Assembly (NCBI GenBank): GCA_000493945.1
Contig: AWNW01000028.1
Span: 1 to 40,246, forward strand
DNA from: Candidatus Hydrogenedens terephthalaticus JGI OTU-1
GTDB taxonomy: Bacteria > Hydrogenedentota > Hydrogenedentia > Hydrogenedentales > Hydrogenedentaceae
DNA: 40,246 nucleotides
Direction: 5' to 3'
Position 1 is the first letter of the stretch. Each line of letters starts with the position of its first letter. The notes under the pieces are model-generated. The model was given only the letters and a program-made list of their open reading frames with translations, was not told the DNA's origin and did no database searches. This document shows, piece after piece, positions 32,493-40,246 of this stretch. A program made the position numbers and the translations under genes.

Positions 32493-34577
32493 ATGAAACC
32501 CCGTGATGATATACAACTGGTTAGAACCATTCCCGAACGATGTAGAATTTGCTACACCTGCGTTCGGGAATGTCCTGCTAAGGCTATTCGTGTAGTTCAT
32601 GGGCAGGCAGAGGTCATACGGGAACGATGTATTGGTTGTGGGAATTGCGTAAAGGTTTGTAGCCAGCGTGCAAAGGAGATATATAGTCCGATTGAGAATG
32701 TGTTGAATTTATTAAGAGATAATAAACCTTGTGTTGCGTTATTAGCTCCGAGTTTTCCGGCAGAATTTACAGAATGTCCTCCTCGAAAACTATGTGCTAT
32801 CTTAAAGCGATTTGGTTTTGCGTATGTAGTAGAAGTAGGTGCAGGAGCAGACCTCGTTTCACGAGCCTATCGTCAATTGTTAACTGAAAATCCGTCGCGT
32901 TCTTATATTGCTACGACCTGTCCTGCTGTTGTTGCTTATATTGAACGATATTTTCCTCAGTTAATTCCGTTTATGGCTCCGGTTGTCTCGCCGATGGTGG
33001 CTTCGGCAAGGGCAGTCCGACGCATGTATGGAAAGGATTTGTCCATAGTGTTTATTGGTCCGTGCATTGCTAAAAAAGGTGAAGCCCAATCCGAAGCATT
33101 AAGTGATGAAGTAACAGAAGTGCTAACTTTTTCGGAAATGAGACAAATTTTAGATACACATTTTCCGGAATGGAAGCAGATAGATGAAGAACAAAACTTT
33201 GACCCGCCTATTTCCGGTCCGGGAAGTCTGTTTCCTATAAGTCGGGGTTTAATACAATCCGCTTCAATTCCGGAAGATTTAACAACGGATAATGTTATTG
33301 TTGCTGAAGGTAGGTCTGATTTTGTTGAAGCGATACGGGAATTTGATGAAGGGCAATGCCGCCCCAATCTTCTGGAAATATTAGCCTGTGAAGGCTGTAT
33401 TATGGGACCCGGTTATTCTCAAAAAGCGACGCTGTATCGCAGACGAACCTATGTAAGCCAATATGTCCGAGATAAACTTAAACATATTGATTGGCAATTA
33501 TGGCGCCAACAGATGGCTTTATTAGCACAAATCAATATGTTCCGTCAGTATATTTCTTATGAACAACGAACACCGGAACCTACCTCTTTACAAATTGAGG
33601 AGATTATGCATTCTTTAGGTAAATTTAAATCTGAAGATGAATTAAATTGTGGAGCGTGCGGTTACGATACTTGCCTGGAACATGCGATTGCAATATATCA
33701 CGGATTGGCACAAACAGAAATGTGTCTGCCGTTTACAATTCAACGATTAAGGGAAACTATCCAGAATTTAGCGGAATCCAATGAAAAACTGGAAAAAACG
33801 CAGGAAACACTCATGCAAACAGAAAAACTCGCAAGTATTGGACAACTTGCGGCAGGAATCGCTCATGAGTTAAACAATCCGTTGGGTGTTGTACTTATGT
33901 ATGCTCATCTTCTTTTAGATGAATACGGCACAGATGAATCCTTGAAAGAGGATTTAAAAATGATTGCTACGCAGGCAGACCGTTGTAAACGGATTGTATC
34001 CGGGTTACTGCACTTTGCACGACAGAACAAAATTTCGATAGAAACAACGAACATACCTAAGTTAATAGAACATGCATGTAAGTTGGTTATTATTCCGTCG
34101 AATATTCAATTAAAGATAGCAGACCATATGCGTAACCCCATTGCAGAATTGGATAAAGAACAAATTACTCAGGTGCTTACAAATCTAATTACTAATGCGA
34201 TACAAGCCATGCCCAATGGTGGAACTATAACTCTAATTACCGAAGATGCCCCAGATGAAATTTACATAACTGTTGAGGATACAGGTACAGGTATCCCTAA
34301 GGAAAACCTATCTAAAATATTTGAGCCGTTCTTTACTACAAAAGAGATGGGAAAAGGGACCGGAATGGGACTTGCTATTACTTATGGGATTATAAAAATG
34401 CATCGCGGACAAATCACTGTAGAATCCAATGATAATCCTAAAGATGGACCTACAGGCACCCGTTTTTATATTTCTTTACCTCGATATGTAAGCCCCATCA
34501 ACGGAATTAAAGAAGTAGATATAAAAGAATGGTTTCACGAAGCAGAAATGATAGAAGATATGTCGAAATCTTCATAA
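32493..34577 (+). CDS. [FeFe]-hydrogenase-like sensor histidine kinase
   Basis: 694 residues. Order of domains: two [4Fe-4S] ferredoxin motifs (CRICYTCVRECP 17-28 and CIGCGNCVKVC 46-56); a Fe-hydrogenase large-subunit C-terminal domain (~75-330) with TTCP (C143), GPCIAKKGE (C191) and ACEGCIMGPG (C299/C302); a four-Cys FeS domain (C386, C389, C394, C411; CGACGYDTC); a short coiled coil; HisKA with His458 (GIAHELNNP); and HATPase_c (NLITNAIQAM; DTGTGIP; GTGMGLAI). No PAS domain is seen. The proton-relay Cys before the TTCP Cys is Thr, and the last pair is C-x2-C, unlike catalytic enzymes. A sensor of H2 or redox state by an H-cluster-like centre is likely. It is coupled to the SDR and the downstream REC-kinase. 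Confidence 0.9.
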   Translation: MKPRDDIQLVRTIPERCRICYTCVRECPAKAIRVVHGQAEVIRERCIGCGNCVKVCSQRAKEIYSPIENVLNLLRDNKPCVALLAPSFPAEFTECPPRKLCAILKRFGFAYVVEVGAGADLVSRAYRQLLTENPSRSYIATTCPAVVAYIERYFPQLIPFMAPVVSPMVASARAVRRMYGKDLSIVFIGPCIAKKGEAQSEALSDEVTEVLTFSEMRQILDTHFPEWKQIDEEQNFDPPISGPGSLFPISRGLIQSASIPEDLTTDNVIVAEGRSDFVEAIREFDEGQCRPNLLEILACEGCIMGPGYSQKATLYRRRTYVSQYVRDKLKHIDWQLWRQQMALLAQINMFRQYISYEQRTPEPTSLQIEEIMHSLGKFKSEDELNCGACGYDTCLEHAIAIYHGLAQTEMCLPFTIQRLRETIQNLAESNEKLEKTQETLMQTEKLASIGQLAAGIAHELNNPLGVVLMYAHLLLDEYGTDESLKEDLKMIATQADRCKRIVSGLLHFARQNKISIETTNIPKLIEHACKLVIIPSNIQLKIADHMRNPIAELDKEQITQVLTNLITNAIQAMPNGGTITLITEDAPDEIYITVEDTGTGIPKENLSKIFEPFFTTKEMGKGTGMGLAITYGIIKMHRGQITVESNDNPKDGPTGTRFYISLPRYVSPINGIKEVDIKEWFHEAEMIEDMSKSS

Positions 34578-34600
34578 ACAATTAAGTGAGGAAGTAGTGT

Positions 34601-35767
34601 ATGAAGGAAGAAGTATTTCGCGTGCTGGTTGTTGATGATGAACCCGGTATTCGTGTTGGTGTTTCTCGTGTTTTACAAAACTATTCCATTGAAATGCCCG
34701 AGGTAGAAACAAAAACATTATTTGAAGTGGAAGTTGTAGAAACCGCAGAAGAAGCCATTGAAAAGATTAAGGCAACCCCTCCGCATATTTTATTATTAGA
34801 TAATAAACTACCTGGAATGAGTGGACTTGAAGCGTTAGAAAAAATTGTTGCTATGAAATTATTAGAAACATATACCGTTGTAATAACGGCGTATGCTTCT
34901 ATAGAGACTGCTGTTAAAGCCACAAAACATGGGGCTTATGATTTTCTCCCCAAACCATTTACCCCTACAGATCTCAAAAATACTATTCATAAAGTAGTGA
35001 AACAATTAATCGTAGAACGCAAAGCAAGAGAATTAGCCAAAGAGAAAAAGCGAATTCGTTTTGAATTTATATCGCTACTGGCACATGAACTTAAAGCACC
35101 TATAAATGCGGTAGATGGTTACTTAAGAATTTTGAAAGATATGAACATTGCGGATAATCCACAACTTTGTCATGACCTTGTAGAGCGTTGTCTTGTTCGC
35201 AATGAATATATGCGTAAAATGATTAACGACCTGTTAGACTTAACGCGTATCGAATCTGGACAAAAAGTTAGGAATATCGAAGAGGTAAATCTGAGAGACA
35301 TTGCCCAACTGGCTATAGAAACATCACTGGTAGAAGCCCAAAAACGGAACATTACAATGACCCTTCATGCAGATAGTCCAGTTATGATTAAAGCAGACCG
35401 AAATGAAATGGAGATTATATTAAATAATTTAGTATCCAATGCGGTGAAGTATAACAAGGACAACGGTAAAGTTGATGTGTTTTTATCCAGGGAAGGAGAA
35501 AAGATTACATTGCGGGTGAAGGATACAGGTATTGGGATGACAACCGAAGAATGTGCTCGTCTTTTTCAGGATTTTGTTCGTATACGAAATAAAAAAACAG
35601 AGTCTATTTTGGGAAGTGGACTGGGTTTGTCTACGGTGAAGAAATTAGCCCAGATTTATGGTGGAGATGTGTCTGTCCGTAGTTCACCTGATGAGGGAAG
35701 CACTTTCACTGTTGAATTGCGGGATTATGAAGAACCTGCGGAGAAACCACCCACACCCGCAAGTTAA
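34601..35767 (+). CDS. Hybrid REC-histidine kinase, partner of the hydrogenase-like sensor
   Basis: 388 residues. A receiver domain (1-~125) with the acidic pocket VDDEP (Asp12/13), phospho-acceptor Asp67 (LLLDNKLPGMSG) and Lys118 (FLPKPF) is followed by a HisKA dimerisation domain with His162 (LAHELKAPINA) and an HATPase_c domain (NNLVSNAVKYNKDNG; VKDTGIGM; GSGLGLSTVKKLA). It has no membrane segment and no DNA-binding output. The start ATG 34601 is 23 bases after the sensor stop, with GAGGAAG upstream. The simplest reading is that the hydrogenase-like kinase phosphorylates this REC, which changes its own kinase activity toward a target encoded elsewhere. The stop overlaps that of the opposing rluB-type gene by three bases. 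Confidence 0.9.
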   Translation: MKEEVFRVLVVDDEPGIRVGVSRVLQNYSIEMPEVETKTLFEVEVVETAEEAIEKIKATPPHILLLDNKLPGMSGLEALEKIVAMKLLETYTVVITAYASIETAVKATKHGAYDFLPKPFTPTDLKNTIHKVVKQLIVERKARELAKEKKRIRFEFISLLAHELKAPINAVDGYLRILKDMNIADNPQLCHDLVERCLVRNEYMRKMINDLLDLTRIESGQKVRNIEEVNLRDIAQLAIETSLVEAQKRNITMTLHADSPVMIKADRNEMEIILNNLVSNAVKYNKDNGKVDVFLSREGEKITLRVKDTGIGMTTEECARLFQDFVRIRNKKTESILGSGLGLSTVKKLAQIYGGDVSVRSSPDEGSTFTVELRDYEEPAEKPPTPAS

Positions 35768-36504
35768 ATCTTCTCTTTATTTTTTTGTTTTTGAACTAAA
35801 TTTCGGATATGGGCAATTTCTGCAGGGGTTAAATACCGCCATTTTCCTGTATGTAAATTGCCAAGGTTTATCCCTGCAAAAGAAATTCTTTTCAGAGAGG
35901 TGAGAGGAAATCCCACTGCATCACACATCCTTTTTACTTCTCGTTTCTTTCCCTCATGGATGGTTAATTGAATAGTGGAAGATTTTAAGTTTTGCTGTAA
36001 AACCTTTACTTGAGCAGGACTTGTTTTACCGTCTTCAAGCATAACACCTTTTTCTAATTTTTTAATGGCAACGGTTGTTATAAAACCTTTTACAACCGCA
36101 ATATAAGTCTTAGGGACTTCATTGCTGGGATGTAACAATTTATTTGCCAATTCTCCGTCGTTTGTCAGGAGTAAAGCACCTTCAACATCTAAATCTAACC
36201 TCCCCACAGGGAATACTCTTGTCTTCAAATTTTTAATGAGGTCAATAACAGTGGGTCTGCCAAATTCATCGCTGGCAGTGGTTACATACCCTTTAGGTTT
36301 ATTGAGCAAGATATACACTTTTTCGGGGATTTTCAAGGAAATAGGTTTGTTATCTAAAAAAATCTTATCCGTTTCAGGATCAATCTTTTGTCCCATGGAA
36401 GCAGGAATGCCGTTTACGGAAATTTTTCCTTCCTGAATAAAACGCTCTATTGCCCGTCGTGAACCGATACCACATTCTGCAAGATATTTCTGTAATCTAA
36501 CCAA
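35764..36504 (-). CDS. rluB: RluB/RsuA-type rRNA pseudouridine synthase
   Basis: 246 residues. An S4 RNA-binding domain (LQKYLAECGIGSRRAIERFIQ) is followed by the RsuA-family catalytic core, with Asp104 in GRLDLDVEGALLLTNDGE, LLNKPKGYVTT, and the terminal KREVKRMCDAVGFPLTSLKR. These enzymes isomerise a single uridine of rRNA to pseudouridine (23S U2605 for RluB, 16S U516 for RsuA); the neighbour scpB favours the RluB group. The N-terminus starts 4 bases after the scpB stop, so the two are an operon. Two-strand overlap with the REC-kinase gene at the stop codons. Confidence 0.92.
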   Translation of the reverse strand: MVRLQKYLAECGIGSRRAIERFIQEGKISVNGIPASMGQKIDPETDKIFLDNKPISLKIPEKVYILLNKPKGYVTTASDEFGRPTVIDLIKNLKTRVFPVGRLDLDVEGALLLTNDGELANKLLHPSNEVPKTYIAVVKGFITTVAIKKLEKGVMLEDGKTSPAQVKVLQQNLKSSTIQLTIHEGKKREVKRMCDAVGFPLTSLKRISFAGINLGNLHTGKWRYLTPAEIAHIRNLVQKQKNKEKI

Positions 36505-36508
36505 GGGT

Positions 36509-37144
36509 CTACCTGAACTCCTTTAATTCTTCAACATTAGGTAAATCCTGCAAACTATTTAGTCCGAACATACTTAGGAATTCGTCAGTAGTTCTGTAGA
36601 GTTTGGGTCTACCGGGGAGTTCGGAGACGCCACAAACGCGTATGAGATTGCGTTCCTGAAGTTGTTCAAATGCATGGGCAACAGATACTCCACGAATAGC
36701 CTCAACCTCAATGCGTGTAATAGGTTGCTTGTATGCAATAATGGCTAATGTTTCGAGTAAAGCGGGTGACATTCGCCGTGTTTTTTTGGTTTGCAGGAGT
36801 TTGCGGACAAATGGAGCAAATAACGGACGCACAAGTAATTGGTAGCCACCAGCAATTTCTTTCAAAATATAAGGCAAGTTGTTATTGTTTATCTCTGTTT
36901 TGAGTTCTTCTAACAATGATTTTACAATTTCCGAATCTATATCCCCGAGTATTTCCGCAATACGGTTGGCACTTATTGGTTTATCACTAACAAAAAGTAA
37001 TGCATGCATGGCTTGTTTGGTTTGGTCTCGATCAAGAGAAAAAAGGAGACATTCTTCCTCAGTCATTTCCTCTTCGGAAGAAGTATTTGCAGTAGAGATA
37101 TTATCCTCAGAAGGGTTATTATCTGCCCTTACTTCCATGTCCAT
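36509..37144 (-). CDS. scpB: Segregation and condensation protein B
   Basis: 211 residues. After an acidic, probably disordered N-terminus (1-~30) come two winged-helix domains with family landmarks: LLFVSDKPISANRIAEIL, GGYQLLVRPLFAPFVRKLLQ, LSPALLETLAIIAYKQPITRIEVEAIRGV (here MSPALLETLAII), LQERNLIRVCGVSELPGRPKLYRTT and FLSMFGL. ScpB dimerises and binds ScpA-SMC in the condensin complex that compacts and separates chromosomes. Usually scpA lies directly upstream; here aroF is in that place. It sits 36 bases after the aroF stop and 4 bases before the rluB start. Confidence 0.95.
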   Translation of the reverse strand: MDMEVRADNNPSEDNISTANTSSEEEMTEEECLLFSLDRDQTKQAMHALLFVSDKPISANRIAEILGDIDSEIVKSLLEELKTEINNNNLPYILKEIAGGYQLLVRPLFAPFVRKLLQTKKTRRMSPALLETLAIIAYKQPITRIEVEAIRGVSVAHAFEQLQERNLIRVCGVSELPGRPKLYRTTDEFLSMFGLNSLQDLPNVEELKEFR

Positions 37145-37180
37145 GTTGTTTGTTTTATCCTTAATTTCAGGTGTTTGTTT

Positions 37181-38194
37181 TTACAGGGTTCTGTTCATGA
37201 TACCCACAAGCGGTTTAATTTCATTCATTAACTGCTCAAATGTTTCCAGTTTCAAAGATTGAGCACCATCCGATAATGCTTCTGCAGGATTGGGATGCAC
37301 TTCTACAATGATACCATCCGCACCTGCTGCAATTGCCGCTTTTGACATGGGAATTACTAAATCCCATCTTCCGCTTGCGTGACTTGGGTCAACAACAACG
37401 GGCAAATGAGAATGTTTTTTTACTACGGGAACTGCCTGAATATCAAGCGTGTTTCGTGTCTCTGTTTCAAAGGTTCTGATTCCGCGTTCGCACATAATTA
37501 CATTAGGATTCCCTTCTGCAATAATATATTCGGCGGACATAAGCCATTCATTAATTGTAGACATCATCCCGCGTTTTAATAATATAGGTTTATTTAATTT
37601 ACCTACCGCCCGAAGAAGCCCATAATTCTGCATATTGCGAGCACCTATCTGGATAATATCTGCATAATCTGCCACTACGGGAACTTGTTCTACGGTCATG
37701 GCTTCTGTAACTATAGGTAGGTCATATTTTTCAGAAGCCTCTTTAAGTAAACGCAAACCTTCCAGTTCCATACCCTGAAAACTATACGGCGATGTGCGAG
37801 GTTTATAAGCACCCCCTCGGAGAATATGGGCTCCACATTTTTTTACAAATTCTGCAGTTTGCAGAATTTGTTCACGGGATTCTACGGCGCAGGGTCCTGC
37901 CATAACACAAAAAGATTTCGGTCCTATTCGGACTTTACCTGCTTGTATAACAGTGTCTTCTTTTTTTACTTCGCGACTGGCTAATTTATAAGGTTTTAAG
38001 ACAGGCATTACCTTTTCTACATGGGGTAGTGCCTCTAAAGCCAAAACTCCCTGTAAAATCCGCTCATCACCAATTACTGCTATAACTGTTTTTTCAACAC
38101 CTTCAAGGACATGAGGTTTCAGTCCTAATTCTTCAACGCGGGTTACAACATAAGCCACATCTTCGGGTTTTCTACTTGCCATTACTATAATCAT
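37181..38194 (-). CDS. aroF: 3-deoxy-7-phosphoheptulonate (DAHP) synthase, AroA-beta / KDO8PS-like class
   Basis: 337 residues. The N-terminal ~70 residues form a ferredoxin-like (ACT-like) regulatory domain (MIIVMASRKPEDVAYVVTRV). The barrel has MAGPCAVES, RGGAYKPRTSPYSFQG, IQIGARNMQN, KRGMMSTINEWL, CERGIRTFE and VVDPSHASG, all conserved in the class that includes Thermotoga DAHP synthase. It condenses phosphoenolpyruvate with erythrose 4-phosphate, the first shikimate step. Feedback control probably acts through the N-terminal domain. ATG 38194 has GGAAGGAAG upstream. It is first in the aroF-scpB-rluB run. Confidence 0.96.
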   Translation of the reverse strand: MIIVMASRKPEDVAYVVTRVEELGLKPHVLEGVEKTVIAVIGDERILQGVLALEALPHVEKVMPVLKPYKLASREVKKEDTVIQAGKVRIGPKSFCVMAGPCAVESREQILQTAEFVKKCGAHILRGGAYKPRTSPYSFQGMELEGLRLLKEASEKYDLPIVTEAMTVEQVPVVADYADIIQIGARNMQNYGLLRAVGKLNKPILLKRGMMSTINEWLMSAEYIIAEGNPNVIMCERGIRTFETETRNTLDIQAVPVVKKHSHLPVVVDPSHASGRWDLVIPMSKAAIAAGADGIIVEVHPNPAEALSDGAQSLKLETFEQLMNEIKPLVGIMNRTL

Positions 38195-38570
38195 AATTTG
38201 CTTCCTTCCAACTTGTTTCTATAATTCAAAATATTTTAAAAGATCAGCATTCCTGTCCAAATTTGAGATTATATAATACCTTTTTTAAGGCTTAATCTTC
38301 AATATCCGATTTTATAAAGTATGATTTACGAATTTTTCATTTTAATTATAAGTATTACTTCTCAGAAGTAAGATAGTATCAATGTTGCTATTTGTGGCAT
38401 GTTGCAGATGAGACGGATTTAATATATAACACTAATCAAAGGACGCATTAGCAAAAGATTTAGATTATAGACTTATGACCATCTTATATTTCCTATAAGA
38501 TTATATCTTTAATTATTGATTTGTAAATAGTTTTATCTATTCAGAGGCTTTGTCTCTTTGTATCATATTA
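38195..38570. other. 376-base AT-rich gene-free gap
   Basis: No ORF or RNA gene is recognisable here. It carries two small perfect inverted repeats: TTACTTC-TCA-GAAGTAA (near 38355-38371) and ATCTTATA-TTTCC-TATAAGAT (38481-38501). It should contain the aroF promoter (minus strand; TATAAT-like sequence near 38270) and the 3' end of the GH9-like transcript. Nothing else supports a function. Confidence 0.5.
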
Positions 38571-40246
38571 TTATTCGGGATGGGTAGGTGTTTCGGCATG
38601 AACGCGAACACGGTAAAAGTGAGCAAGGGCATTAATATAGAGAGCCATAGTTTCAATGGAAATTCCAGCAGAATTTATATCCGGGTTCGAAGATGATAAA
38701 TCAAGATAAGGTGTATCCGAATTTTGGGAAGTAGCACGAATTCCAAAAGGAATTACACCTACTAATTTTCTTGAATCTATACCTGATTTAATATAAGGAT
38801 GAGTATAAACAGGTAGATTTTTCGTTCCTAATCCTTCAACAAAACAAATCCCAAAAGGATTTACACCCAATATCCAGTTTATATGGTCAAAGAATAATTT
38901 CTTTGCTGTATCTTCGGGGATAAATCGGAATGCTTTCCCTGCTAATTGTGCGATTTGGAGGAGATATAAATTGTTCCCCTTTATGTTTTCTTCTCTTTGA
39001 GTTGTTATTCCGAAGAAATCTATTTCGGGTTTCCATTTCATAGGGCAGATTCCGAAAGGATTCTGATTTGCTTGTTCCGAATAAAGTTGGAGTGTATTTT
39101 GTAAGGTTTGAACCAATTCATAAGTTTTATTCTCGTATGTAAACGCGTCGTATCTTGGTATTGCTTCAGATATATCAAGAATATTATCAGGCATGTATGA
39201 TTGTAAGGTGGGTATGTATTCCCCTGTATTTTTTGTTTCTTCAAGGTAAACAAGAGCGGAGAATAGTCCGGCATTCTTCCTTCCCTGTGCTAATGCAGAC
39301 TGGGTGAGTTTTTCTGTCTTGTTAATATAAGGGCTTTCTTTATTTGTTTTTGATGATAAATAGGAAACATTCCCCATAGCCATGATAACGACCTCTTCAT
39401 CTGTAATAGATTGTTCGATAGATCTCTCATCGGCTGTGTTGGGTTGATTATCTGTTTCTTCTTCAGGTTTTTTTACAGCACTTTCAGGTTTTGAAAGAAT
39501 ATTGCCCAGAAGTGTTCCATCTTCCTTGATACGGTTGGCAATATATTCAGCACCCCAGTCTATTTCTTCCCGCATTTTTGAAGCCAGGTCTTTGTCTTTT
39601 AATAAACGCCACATGCAAATGTTATAACTTTCGGCGAGCAAGTTCAAACAAAGGGCTGATTTTGTTTTACTATATGTTTCCCCGTCATGCCATCCTCCTT
39701 TTAGTGAAATACCTTCGAAGGAATCATCTGTATGGCAAGGTTCATGAATGCTCTCTATTTTTGTACCACAACGATGTAATCGAATCCCGTCTAATACCTT
39801 GGGGACAGTTTTTTCCCAGAGAATGTCCTTGCCTATCAAAAAAGAGGGACTGTAATATCGCTTTTCGTCAATATTAACCATAATCCGATAACTTCCCTCC
39901 TCGTTATAATCCGAAAAATCTGCACGATAGAACCATTTGCCCCAGTCTGATTTGTGTGCCCCTGTAATTCGCGATGGCTCTCCAAAATATATTTCTTTTA
40001 CTTCACGGTCAGATTCGCCCAAGAGGTAAGAGGTTATTTTTTCGGGCTTAAAATTTGTTGCAAGAATACATGTTTTGGGATAGAGCAAGTCATACCCTAC
40101 CTGATTTACAAGTATATCAACGGTTTTTGGTTGTTCAATAACACCTGTAAAATTTGCTTCATCCCACCAAACAGTTCCTGTTGGATTAAAATCGGTAATT
40201 AATTGAATTCGTATCGCAACCGCACCTGAAGGGACGGAGGTTTCAG
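38571..40246 (-). CDS. GH9-like glycoside hydrolase with CelD_N domain, 5' truncated
   Basis: The frame is open to the window edge, so the start is beyond 40246; the first TTG inside (40088) is internal. On entry the protein shows the end of a beta-sandwich (TGTVWWDEANFTGVI), then a CelD N-terminal Ig-like domain (VNQVGYDLLYPK; WFYRADFSDYNEEGSYRIMV), then a six-hairpin GH9-type barrel (GGWHDGETY; GVNPFGICFVEGLGTKNLP; SIETMALYINA). In GH9 the motif is usually D-A-G-D; here it reads D-G-E-T, so the second catalytic Asp is replaced by Thr, while the late Glu of the proton-donor region is present. A Gln/Glu/Pro-rich spacer (about residues 205-235 from 40088) interrupts the barrel. Likely acts on or binds a polysaccharide, perhaps with altered or no cellulase activity. 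Confidence 0.75.
   Translation of the reverse strand, partial: ETSVPSGAVAIRIQLITDFNPTGTVWWDEANFTGVIEQPKTVDILVNQVGYDLLYPKTCILATNFKPEKITSYLLGESDREVKEIYFGEPSRITGAHKSDWGKWFYRADFSDYNEEGSYRIMVNIDEKRYYSPSFLIGKDILWEKTVPKVLDGIRLHRCGTKIESIHEPCHTDDSFEGISLKGGWHDGETYSKTKSALCLNLLAESYNICMWRLLKDKDLASKMREEIDWGAEYIANRIKEDGTLLGNILSKPESAVKKPEEETDNQPNTADERSIEQSITDEEVVIMAMGNVSYLSSKTNKESPYINKTEKLTQSALAQGRKNAGLFSALVYLEETKNTGEYIPTLQSYMPDNILDISEAIPRYDAFTYENKTYELVQTLQNTLQLYSEQANQNPFGICPMKWKPEIDFFGITTQREENIKGNNLYLLQIAQLAGKAFRFIPEDTAKKLFFDHINWILGVNPFGICFVEGLGTKNLPVYTHPYIKSGIDSRKLVGVIPFGIRATSQNSDTPYLDLSSSNPDINSAGISIETMALYINALAHFYRVRVHAETPTHPE

Noticed and set aside
38384..38400. TGGCATGTTGCA resembles a sigma-54 promoter
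   Set aside because: The GG and GC elements are about 5 bases too close for the -24/-12 spacing, and no gene starts suitably downstream.

Overview
The window is AT-rich DNA from a diderm, flagellated bacterium. Lipoproteins, two lipid-A-synthase N-terminal (LAB_N) domains, a YdbL-type DUF1318 lipoprotein and several secreted glycoside hydrolases imply an outer membrane. Large secreted carbohydrate-active proteins, TPR/GT-C fusions, DegT-type sugar enzymes and an [FeFe]-hydrogenase-like sensor kinase suggest an uncultivated lineage of the Hydrogenedentota/Planctomycetota kind. That placement is inference from gene style only, because there is no rRNA in the window.

Layout. 1-9.4 kb: a 5'-truncated possible alpha-helical toroid protein, a duplicated LAB_N membrane protein, a GNAT acetyltransferase, tRNA-Ala(GGC) on the minus strand, then a plus-strand run of a GH5-like enzyme, a MenE-like acyl-CoA ligase, a CocE/NonD lipoprotein hydrolase and a secreted beta-helix protein. 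9.4-13.9 kb: a flagellar filament locus. It has an exact sigma-28 promoter, a long structured leader with a 19-codon ORF, four tandem flagellins of exactly 271 residues each, and flaG. 14-16 kb: a divergent pair, a DUF1318 lipoprotein (minus) and a DegT-family sugar aminotransferase (plus). 16-28 kb: a surface-glycan-like module made of two GT-C/TPR fusion proteins and four membrane-anchored SGNH hydrolases in tightly overlapping operons. 28-31.6 kb (minus): GDPD, dUTPase and a GH27 alpha-galactosidase. 31.7-35.8 kb (plus): an SDR, an [FeFe]-hydrogenase-like sensor histidine kinase and a REC-histidine kinase. 35.8-38.2 kb (minus): aroF, scpB and an rluB-type gene. The last 1.7 kb is a GH9-like gene that runs off the right edge.

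How it fits together. The flagellar locus looks like a late-class filament operon that may be controlled after transcription: GGA motifs sit in hairpin loops and one 12-mer is close to the CsrA consensus. The aminotransferase, GT-C/TPR and SGNH genes next to it could decorate flagellin or an envelope glycan; this is the best candidate for an undescribed system, but the link rests on proximity and domain content. The hydrogenase-like kinase and REC-kinase form a probable redox or H2-sensing relay without a visible DNA-binding output. Much of the rest is polysaccharide turnover and core housekeeping.
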